Positions 20,001 to 27,500 of a stretch of 39,646 nt of DNA are shown here, in pieces. Position numbers and translations under genes: made by a program. Source of the stretch: a virus; the IMG/VR virus record IMGVR_UViG_3300005067_000027, positions 1-39,646 of that record; one strand, 5' to 3'. The notes beneath the pieces were generated by a model. That model ran no database searches and was not told the origin of the DNA. It worked only from the letters and a program-made list of their open reading frames with translations. The number at the start of each line of letters is the position of its first letter. The first letter of the stretch is position 1.

Positions 20001-21005
20001 ATGAGACCCGAATCTGGAACCCCCGTTTACCGGCCGGACCTGGGCATTTACATGATTGAAACCGGCCAGATTCCCCAGGGTGGATTTATCGGCCTGGAAG
20101 TGCTGCCACCCTATACCACCCCGGACGATGCCGGCACCTTCAAGGTGATTCCCCTGGAGGAATACCGAAAATTGGTGTCAGACAGCCGCAGCCCCCTGGG
20201 TGCTTACAACCGGACTGACTGGAAATATCAGCGAGCCCGGTTTTCCACCCGGGACAAGGGCATTGAAGAGCCCATCGATGACGATGAATTTGACCGCCTG
20301 GAACGGCAAAGCCCTGGTATGGCTGATCAGGTCACCATTGATTCAGCCAGGGGTATCATTCAGATGAACCAGGAAAAGCGCATTGCCGACAAGGTCATGG
20401 ACCCCACCCGGTTTACCGCCAAGGGCGTTTCAACCCCTTGGGATAATGTTTCCACCGGAAAGCCCATCACAGATGTCAAGGACGGCATGTCTGACTTCCG
20501 GAAAAAAATGGGTGTGCTGCCCGACACTCTGGTCCTTTCCTGGAATTCAGCAAACAACGTCAATAAGACCGAAGAGGTCCGAAACACCTTGCAGTACACG
20601 TTTCCCGGCCTGGACATCAACAACCTGACCGCGGTTCAATTGGCCCGGATGTTCGGCATTGCCCGGGTGTTGATAGGAAACGCCTTGTTTGACGCGGCAG
20701 ACAAGAATCGGCCCAGGGAGTTGACCGACTTCTGGCCTGACACCCATGCTGCCCTGGTCAAGACAAACCGGGGCCCGGATCTGCGTCAGCCCTGTGTGGG
20801 CCGGACTTTTATCTGGACTGCTGATTCCCGCACCGAGCCCATTGTGGAAGTCTACCGGGAAGAGCAGATCCGCTCCGACGTTTACCGGGTAAGGCACCAT
20901 GTGGATGAGCGCCTGCTGGTAACAGAAGACGAAGACGGCAACACCCTGACCGATATTGCCGCGTCCTGCGTGTATCTGTTTTCCGGAATCAAAACGGAGG
21001 ATTAA
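20001..21005 (+). CDS. E: Major capsid protein, lambda GpE family
   Basis: A 334-residue protein with AAGGAGG before ATG 20001. It has the GpE pattern: FIGLEVLPPYTTPDDAGTFK near the start (the HK97-fold N-arm), GIEEPIDDDEFDRL in the middle, and PDTLVLSWNSANNVNK and FIWTADSRTEPIVEVYREEQ in the P and A domains. Length matches lambda gpE (341). It should form the hexamers and pentamers of an icosahedral shell, stabilised by the preceding D protein. Confidence 0.9.
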   Translation: MRPESGTPVYRPDLGIYMIETGQIPQGGFIGLEVLPPYTTPDDAGTFKVIPLEEYRKLVSDSRSPLGAYNRTDWKYQRARFSTRDKGIEEPIDDDEFDRLERQSPGMADQVTIDSARGIIQMNQEKRIADKVMDPTRFTAKGVSTPWDNVSTGKPITDVKDGMSDFRKKMGVLPDTLVLSWNSANNVNKTEEVRNTLQYTFPGLDINNLTAVQLARMFGIARVLIGNALFDAADKNRPRELTDFWPDTHAALVKTNRGPDLRQPCVGRTFIWTADSRTEPIVEVYREEQIRSDVYRVRHHVDERLLVTEDEDGNTLTDIAASCVYLFSGIKTED

Positions 21006-21011
21006 GGCAGA

Positions 21012-21111
21012 TGTGAGTTGTCAGTGATGAGTAGTGAGTCAAACCTGTCTCAACTGACAACTCATTACTCATTACTGGTTTCTCACAACTCACTACTCAC
21101 TACTGACAACT
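21012..21111. repeat. Heptad-repeat hairpin (copy 1)
   Basis: Degenerate seven-base units of the GTGAGTT/GTCAGTG/ATGAGTA type run forward for about four units, then return as complementary CTCACTA/CTGACAA-type units, so the RNA folds into a long hairpin. It fills the gap between the capsid gene and the next head gene and ends about ten bases before that gene's start. Similar elements lie at 23871, 24487 and 37774. Confidence 0.6.
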
Positions 21112-21121
21112 GGGGTACACC

Positions 21122-21481
21122 GTGACCGATTTTGAAGAACTGATTTTTGCCGATACTGCTGCCATGCTTGCAGCCGAAGAGTTTGCCGAAGACATTGTCT
21201 ATCGCAGGCCGTCGGCTGGGGGCGTGGAACGGACTATCAGGGGTATTACCGAAATCGGGGATCTGTCCCGGATGAAGGATATACGCACGGAAAACCTGCC
21301 CCAGCGTCGCACCGGCCGCCTGTATGTGGCAGACACGGCCTTGGCCGATTTCGGGGGCGCGGCTGAATACCGCGATGAGGTGGATATCAACGGGCAGACC
21401 TGGACGGTGCTTTCCACCATATCCGAGGAATACGGTCTGATAGAGTTGCTGATCGAGCGCGACGTCCGGCCGGCATTTTAA
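21122..21481 (+). CDS. Head-tail joining protein, FII-like
   Basis: A 119-residue protein with a GTG start at 21122 after ACTGGGG. Lambda FII is 117 residues and lies at the same place, directly after E apart from the small FI gene, which is missing here. The sequence is beta-rich (ERTIRGITEIGDLSRMKDIR, GRLYVADTALADFGGAAEYR, QTWTVLSTISEEYGLIEL), as expected for the FII fold that closes the portal and connects the tail. Motif evidence alone is modest; length and synteny carry the call. Confidence 0.6.
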   Translation: MTDFEELIFADTAAMLAAEEFAEDIVYRRPSAGGVERTIRGITEIGDLSRMKDIRTENLPQRRTGRLYVADTALADFGGAAEYRDEVDINGQTWTVLSTISEEYGLIELLIERDVRPAF

Positions 21482-21490
21482 GGGGTGTTT

Positions 21491-21835
21491 ATGGATCCTG
21501 TTTCAGTGCAGACATTTCAGTTTTCCGGACTGGAAACCCTGCTGATTTCTTTGCTGGTGGCCGTGATTGCCTGCGTGACTCTTTTCTGGCGGATGTCATC
21601 GAGATTTGTGACTCATGATGAATGCAAGCGCAACCACGATGGGGCAAACAGCGATGACGAGCAAATCCGGCAATTGCTCGAAAAGATGGAAAAAAAGATG
21701 GATGACCGTGACGCGCGCATGAACACCAAGCACGAGCTTTTGTTCCGCATGATGCGGGCAGTCATTTTATACATGGATCTGCCAGCGGAAAAGAAAACCG
21801 AGATCCTGAACATGAGGCCGAATCGTGAAACCTGA
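21491..21835 (+). CDS. Small membrane-anchored coiled-coil protein
   Basis: A 114-residue protein starting at ATG 21491 after AGGGGTG. Residues 14-34 form one transmembrane segment (TLLISLLVAVIACVTLFW), followed by a Cys/His patch (VTHDECKRNHDG) and a long coiled coil (DEQIRQLLEKMEKKMDDRDA). It is unusual for a gene between the FII and Z positions to encode a membrane protein; lambda has no equivalent. It could be a lysis-spanin-like or exclusion protein inserted in the head operon. No family recognised. Confidence 0.5.
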   Translation: MDPVSVQTFQFSGLETLLISLLVAVIACVTLFWRMSSRFVTHDECKRNHDGANSDDEQIRQLLEKMEKKMDDRDARMNTKHELLFRMMRAVILYMDLPAEKKTEILNMRPNRET

Positions 21836-22475
21836 AATATTAGTTGATCCCCGCGGTGAAGTGCTCATCGAGAATATCGAGGAGATTGTGGGCCGGTATC
21901 CCAAATGGGCAAAGCGGGCCATCAACTCCGCGCTGGCCTCAGAGGGTTATGTTCTTAGGCACATGCTCCAGGACGCAATAAAAAGAGGTGGGCCGCCTGG
22001 CGCATCATGGGAAAAGCTTAATCCCTACACAGCCCTTATGGAATCTCAATCCAGGAGACAAGAGCGCAGGAAGTCCTATGTACCCAAACTCAATCCGTCA
22101 GAGCTAACCGGGGATTATCGGGTGCCCCTACTGAAATTTAGAGGTGGTATCAGGTATGCGGTAAACAAGGATGAAACAGCCATGGGCGTGGGGTTTATAA
22201 ACCCGATTCCAGATGGCAAGGGGTGGGGGCCTCCTGGAACATCATTTCTGAATATGCTGAAGATGCATGCAAAGGGGTACACTAAGCGCGTGACCCGACG
22301 GATGCAGATCAAGTTTTTTACCCTTGGTCTGCCATTGACGGCCCGGACTCTCAGGGTGCCTGCCCGCCCACTGATTGAGCCGGTTTGGGATCAGGAAAAA
22401 GAGAATGTGATTTTTTCCATTGAACGAAAATTTTTTCTAAACATGGATCGGTATGCCAGAGGGGGCAAGAAGTGA
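21825..22475 (+). CDS. Tail completion protein, GpZ / virion-morphogenesis type
   Basis: A 216-residue protein with a GTG start at 21825 overlapping the previous stop. Near the C-terminus it has LRVPARPLIEPVWDQEKENV, the conserved segment of the phage virion-morphogenesis family. GPPGASWEKLNPYTALM near residue 50 also fits. In lambda, gpZ (192 residues) is needed for the finished tail to place DNA correctly at the connector; map position agrees. Basic residues dominate the central region. Confidence 0.65.
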   Translation: MKPEILVDPRGEVLIENIEEIVGRYPKWAKRAINSALASEGYVLRHMLQDAIKRGGPPGASWEKLNPYTALMESQSRRQERRKSYVPKLNPSELTGDYRVPLLKFRGGIRYAVNKDETAMGVGFINPIPDGKGWGPPGTSFLNMLKMHAKGYTKRVTRRMQIKFFTLGLPLTARTLRVPARPLIEPVWDQEKENVIFSIERKFFLNMDRYARGGKK

Positions 22476-22921
22476 ACACCCTAAGCCTGATCGCAAAATT
22501 AAAAGAAGTTTTTACCACAGATACAACCTTCCTGGCCTGGTGCACGGAGAATATCGGGGGGCGTCCAACATTGTATGTCGGGATGGATGACGCCAACCCG
22601 CCTGGCCGGGAAGATTATCCAATTGTGGGTATCACGGAAATCACATCAGAAGGTGAATCCGTGCGCGGGCAGGCTGATTTTACCCTTGAAGCTGGTTTCG
22701 GCATTGAGTCTGAGGTCATCACTGATGAATCAGCAATTAAATGCCGGACCTATACCGGTTTTACTTTGGCAGAATCTTTCCGGGTGGCCGGGCTTGCAGC
22801 TTTAAAGCGTGCAGCCCTGGGCAATATGACCGTGGAAGGCACCGGCCAGGTTAATTATCACCCGCTGTACGTCAGCGGCATGCGAATCAAAATATCAACT
22901 ATCAACACAGGGAGAAACTAA
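22472..22921 (+). CDS. Tail terminator-like protein, GpU position
   Basis: A 149-residue protein with a GTG start overlapping the previous stop. It occupies the gpU position (131 residues in lambda), between Z and V. It begins with LIAKLKEVFTTDTTFLAWCT, and an alpha/beta mix typical of tail terminator proteins follows (YPIVGITEITSEGESVRGQA, ESFRVAGLAALKRAALGN). Tail terminators cap the tube when tape-measure length is reached and bind the head connector. The call rests on length and synteny. Confidence 0.55.
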   Translation: MNTLSLIAKLKEVFTTDTTFLAWCTENIGGRPTLYVGMDDANPPGREDYPIVGITEITSEGESVRGQADFTLEAGFGIESEVITDESAIKCRTYTGFTLAESFRVAGLAALKRAALGNMTVEGTGQVNYHPLYVSGMRIKISTINTGRN

Positions 22922-22922
22922 A

Positions 22923-23864
22923 ATGGGTGATGCACAAAGCTTTCTTGGTGCCGGGGATCTTTACATGGACCGGCTCGATGAAGACGGAACCAAAAACGGA
23001 CTGGTGAAAGTGGGCGCGGCCCTGCTTTCCCTCCAGTCAAACGCGGAAATCAGGCAGGCCACATCAAAGGGCCGCGACGCTTACGGCCAGGTCATAGCAT
23101 CTGCCACCATCGGTCAGCCCCCGGTGGTAAATGCGTCCATCACCCAGCTGGACCGGGTGGCCCTGGCAATGAACTTTCTTGGAAACCTGGAAGATGTGGA
23201 TGTATCTGCCGGATCTGTTGCAGCCGAAGAAATTACCGTGCAGAACCTGGACAGGTATTTTAGGCTTGCCAAGCGCAATATTGACGCCACAAGTGTTGTT
23301 GTGACCAGATCCGCCGGATCAGGCGCTACCGCATGGAGTTCTGAGGCCACAGTGGAAGAAGGTGCTTATTATGTACCTCCATCCGGATCTGAAAACGATC
23401 ATTTTTACAAGGTCACGACTGGCGGTACTGTCGGCACCACAGAACCCATATGGCCCACAGACGGCAGCACTGTTGAAGACGGCACAGCGGTTTTCCAGGA
23501 CATGGGGCTGATTGAGGCGGCCGCAACCGATTTTGAAGTGATTGCCAGAACCGGCATGATCCGGGCTCTTTCCACCGGCAACATAGAGGCAGGCGAAACC
23601 CTGTCCATTGCCTATGATTATCTGGATGTCACCGGGGCAAAGGTCTTAGGCGCGGTACAGCCGACTATCAAGGCATATCTGTTCCTGGACGGCGTTAACA
23701 AAGTTGATGGCAAGGACGTTGAAGTTGAAGTTTGGGAAGCCCAGCTTCGGCCTACTTCGCCCGTTGACTTCCTGGCCGATGACTTTACCAGCCTCGAAAT
23801 GGAAGGCACGCCAGTCACGCCGGCTGATAAGAGCAGCCCCTTTGTGATCACGTATATTGATTAA
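22923..23864 (+). CDS. Major tail tube protein with an embedded accessory domain
   Basis: A 313-residue protein starting at ATG 22923, in the gpV position. Its N- and C-terminal parts look like a tube protein (GDLYMDRLDEDGTKNGLVKV; LRPTSPVDFLADDFTSLEME). In the middle, residues about 130-200, an extra segment (EEGAYYVPPSGSENDHFYKV, then GTVGTTEPIWPTDGSTVEDG) matches a small beta motif found repeatedly in phage tails, with its TEPxWP and VxDGT features. It would project from each tube ring, like the accessory C-terminal Ig-like domain of lambda gpV, but inserted and not appended. Confidence 0.7.
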   Translation: MGDAQSFLGAGDLYMDRLDEDGTKNGLVKVGAALLSLQSNAEIRQATSKGRDAYGQVIASATIGQPPVVNASITQLDRVALAMNFLGNLEDVDVSAGSVAAEEITVQNLDRYFRLAKRNIDATSVVVTRSAGSGATAWSSEATVEEGAYYVPPSGSENDHFYKVTTGGTVGTTEPIWPTDGSTVEDGTAVFQDMGLIEAAATDFEVIARTGMIRALSTGNIEAGETLSIAYDYLDVTGAKVLGAVQPTIKAYLFLDGVNKVDGKDVEVEVWEAQLRPTSPVDFLADDFTSLEMEGTPVTPADKSSPFVITYID

Positions 23865-23870
23865 GCAGCA

Positions 23871-23958
23871 AGTGAGTTGTCAGTAGTGAGTTGCGAGTTG
23901 AAAGACGGCTCCGACTCACAACTGACAACTCATAACTCACTACTCACTACTCACTACT
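23871..23958. repeat. Heptad-repeat hairpin (copy 2)
   Basis: Forward units of the AGTGAGTTGTCAGTAGTGAG type and a long complementary return arm flank a GACGGCTCCGACTCAC segment, which is nearly repeated in copy 3. It fills the gap between the tail tube and chaperone genes and ends about ten bases before the GTG start at 23969. Confidence 0.6.
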
Positions 23959-23968
23959 GGAGTCCAAA

Positions 23969-24391
23969 GTGGCAAGATTAGAAAAAACTATCACAATCAA
24001 AGGCCGGGGTCCGGTCACAGTCTACGAGCTTTCGGCAAAACAGATCCGTCAGATTGTTGATAAGCTCGAATCCATGGACGAAAAACAGATCCAGGAGCTT
24101 TTGGCCTGGTGCTCAACTGCCAGCTTGGATGAGATTCAGGAAATGTATCCATCTGAGATTCGGCAATTATATGATGCCTGGGCGGAGGTGAACACTGATT
24201 TTTTGCACCTGATACGGACGGCAATGAAGCAGCCGGCCGTAAAGAATTTTCTGGAAAGCTTACTCGACGAAGGCTTGAAGAAAGCGTCTGCGACCTTATC
24301 GAGTATGGGCATGTCAATGCCTGGGAATACGGATATAGCTTTTTACTGGCCTGTCTCCGAAGATCAGGCAGAAGGGATGCCCGGCGATTAA
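23969..24391 (+). CDS. G: Tail assembly chaperone, GpG type
   Basis: A 140-residue protein from a GTG at 23969, equal in length to lambda gpG (140). It is beta at the start (KTITIKGRGPVTVYELSAKQ) and helical afterwards (IQELLAWCSTASLDEIQEMY). It lies between tube and tape-measure genes. A second reading frame, open from 24199 to 24480, begins exactly at a T TTT TTG heptamer, so a frameshifted G-T product is expected. Chaperones of this kind coat the tape measure during tail assembly and are not found in the virion. Confidence 0.75.
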   Translation: MARLEKTITIKGRGPVTVYELSAKQIRQIVDKLESMDEKQIQELLAWCSTASLDEIQEMYPSEIRQLYDAWAEVNTDFLHLIRTAMKQPAVKNFLESLLDEGLKKASATLSSMGMSMPGNTDIAFYWPVSEDQAEGMPGD

Positions 24392-24480
24392 TTGACACGG
24401 CCAGGGCCATGCGTGCGGCATTTACGGCGGACAGTAACGGCTGGAGAAGTTTTATTAACACTTTGGAAAAACAGTTGTGA
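24199..24480 (+). CDS. GpT-like -1 frameshift extension of the chaperone
   Basis: The -1 frame opens directly after a TGA at 24196-24198 and runs without stops to TGA 24478-24480. It contains LEESVCDLIEYGHVNAWEYG and then YSFLLACLRRSG, a WEYGYSF motif characteristic of the T part of G-T chaperones. T TTT TTG at 24199-24205 is in the right phase (gaT TTT TTG) and is the only XXXYYYZ heptamer I find in the overlap. I infer a G-T fusion of 170 residues made at low frequency. Confidence 0.6.
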   Translation, partial: FFAPDTDGNEAAGRKEFSGKLTRRRLEESVCDLIEYGHVNAWEYGYSFLLACLRRSGRRDARRLIDTARAMRAAFTADSNGWRSFINTLEKQL

Positions 24481-24486
24481 AAAAAC

Positions 24487-24575
24487 AGTAGTGAGTTGTC
24501 AGTGGTCAGTAGTGAGCAAAACCGGCTCCGACTCACTGATTTAAACTCACTACTCACAACTCATAACTGAAAACT
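24487..24575. repeat. Heptad-repeat hairpin (copy 3)
   Basis: AGTAGTGAGTTGTCAGTGG-type units and their complementary return flank CCGGCTCCGACTCAC, almost the same centre as copy 2. It ends about ten bases before the tape-measure start. Its forward arm begins seven bases after the G-T frame stops. Confidence 0.6.
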
Positions 24576-24584
24576 GGGGTTCAC

Positions 24585-27500
24585 ATGGCGGCAAATAACA
24601 AATTCCAGATTATCATTGAGGCGGTCTCCCAGGGCTTTAAAGAGGTCCGGGCGGACATGAAAAACGCCCTTGGCAAAGGCAGTCAGGAAGCCACCGAAGA
24701 GATCAACCGCCTGAATCAGCGGCTCAAGGCCTTGGAGGCTGAAGCTGCGGCCACGCAGAACACCCTGGGCAAAATCCAGTCCTTCCGCAAGCTCAAAAAC
24801 GAGTCCGCCGAGCTGTCTGCTGAATGGAAGACCACCGAGGCCCGCCTGGCAGAACTGGCCCGCCAGATCCGCACAGCCGAAGGCGGCACAAAAACCCTGG
24901 AGCGGGAGTTTGAAAAGACCCGCAAACAGGCTGCAAAACTTAAAGAAGAATATCGTCAGAACGAGGCCGCCCTGCAATCTATGCGCAATGAGCTGGGAGA
25001 ATCTGGCGTCCGTGTCAATGCTTTGTCAGCAGCACAGGTGCGGCTTAAAAAAGATCTCAATGCCACCCAGGCGGAAATCAAGCAGACCGGCACAGCGTTT
25101 AAATCAGCACAGAAACCTACCACTGGTTTTTTTACCAAAGCCCGCCAAGGTGCAGGCGCGTTTTCCCAGGAGCTTCAGAAAAACCGAAAAGCCGCCTCCG
25201 GGTGGTCAACAGCTTTAAAGGGCGCTTTTGCGGCAATCGGTATCCGGGAAGTTACGCGGGGGTTGTGGGATGCTGCCAGGCAAGGCCAGAGCCTCAATAT
25301 CGCCTTTAAATCAATTTCCGGGTCCAGCGCTGCTGCAGCAGACGAACTGGAGTTTATTCGCGGTGTCACAGATGAGCTCAAGCTTGAATTTTATTCTACA
25401 GCCGAATCTTATAAGGGAATTTTTGCAGCTGCTAAAAATACAACCCTGGAAGGTGAAGGCGTCCGCAAAATTTTTACTTCCGTGTCTGAAGCGGCAGCAG
25501 CTCTGCAGATGTCGGCCGATAATACCAGCGGCACACTGCGTGCTTTAACGCAGGTAATGAGTAAAGGCAAGGTCCAGGCTGAAGAATTGCGCGGCCAGAT
25601 GGGTGAACGTCTTTATGGCGCTTTTACCATGGCTGCTGAAGGTATGGGCATTACCACAGAGCAGTTAGACCAAATGCTTGAGCGCGGTGAAGTGGTTGCA
25701 GATGAGTTCTTGCCCAGGTTTGCCAACATTCTATCCGAGCGTTATGGCAAAGCTGCCCGGGAAGCTGCAAGCGATACGGAAAACATGCAGGCGTCCATGA
25801 ATGATTTTAAGACGACCTGGAAAGACCTGACTATTGAAATCGCCAAGTCCGGGTTTATCAAAACAGCAACAGACACATTGCGGCGGCTGACTGCAACCCT
25901 AAAAGACCCTGAAACCAAGCAATCAATCACCGAGCTTACCTCCCTGATTTTTAAAATGATTGCCGCCGTGGTTGATATTACTGCCAAGTACGGCAAGTGG
26001 ATATTGATTTTAGGCGGCGGTGGCATGGCTGTTAAAAAGCTGACAAACCTGATGCTAGCCCTAAATGCCGCAATGCTCAAGGTTACTGGCGTGGGTATTA
26101 TAACGTGGTTTAAAAAGTACATTGCCCAGGTCGACATAGCTATTATTAAAAACGGGGTCTTGGATAAAAGTTTTACAACGCTAAAAGGCACCATCGGCCT
26201 TGCAGCAGGGGCTCTTGGATCATTTTTCGCCGGCTGGCAGATCGGCAAGATGATCGGTGAAATTGATATTGTGGAGCGTGCCGTCCAGGGCATGTATGCC
26301 ACTATTGATACATGGATCACCAAGGCAAGAATAAAATACCTGGAATTAAAAAAGGCATGGGAAAGCCTGTGGGGTGATGAGCAGGCAGTCAATGATATTA
26401 ATAAGCGCATTGATCAGTTAAATCGGCATTTAGATGTTATTGATTTAACAAAAGATAAAATTAAAGAAATCGGCAAAGTCACAAAAGAAACAGCTGCTGA
26501 CGCCAAACAAGCCGCCGAAGAAGAAGTGGCAGCCGAAGAAGACAAGCAAGCCGCCATCAAAAAAACCGAAGAGATCAAAAAACAATCCCATGATGAGAAT
26601 TTAAAGCGCATCAATTCCGAGCTTGCAGCCCTGGAAGTGGCTTTGGATGAGCAGCAGGCAGACATTGAACTGGCCCTTGCTAAACGTGAAATATCTGAAA
26701 AGGAAGCATCAAAGCGGCGCATCCAGATTGAGATGGACGCTCAAAAGCAAAAGATCCAGGTATTAAAAGATGCCCTGGCCAAGGCTGATGAACTATTCAA
26801 GGATGACACGGAAGCTGCGGAAAAATATAAAAAGGAGCTTAACGAAAAGCTGCGTCAGGCTGAAATTGACCTTACCCGCATCATGGCAGCAGAACATAAC
26901 CGGCGCAATCAAATAGCCGATGAAGCTGCACAGGCCCAGGCAGATGCTGCAAAAAAAGCAGCAGATAAGGAAGTTGAAGCTGCCAAAGGCGCAAGTGAGC
27001 AGAAAAAAGAGATTCGGCAAAACGATTTATTAACCCTGATTGAAGATCACGAGCGCCAGCTTGAATATATTGATGCCCTGGAGCAGGAAGGCATCATCAA
27101 GCATCATGAGGCCCTGCAGCGCAAAATTCAGGCGGATCTCGAATTTGCCCGGGCCAAGGTTGAGCACACAAAAGAAGCTGTTGATAAAGCGGTTGAGCAG
27201 TACGGCCGGGAATCTGACGAATATAAAAAAGCCATTCAGGAAATGAAAGACGCCATGGGTGAACTGGCCGAAGCTGAAGACGAAGCTGAAGAGCGCCAGA
27301 AAGAAGCCCAGGAGTCTTACCAAAGCTGGGTTGCCTGGAAGATAAAAAAGATCAAGGAGCAGGCCCTTGGCTATGATGAGCTGAACGCCAAGCTAAAAGA
27401 GCAGCAAAACCGCCTGGCCGACATACCGCGATCCACACCGTACGTTGTGTTGCTAAATCAGGTCAATCGTGTTGTGCAGGCCATGGAAGATTACGTCGAG

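Noticed and set aside
21012-24575. CRISPR or rho-independent terminators in the heptad elements
   Set aside because: No constant repeat-spacer pattern; hairpins lack a T-run and precede genes that must be co-transcribed.
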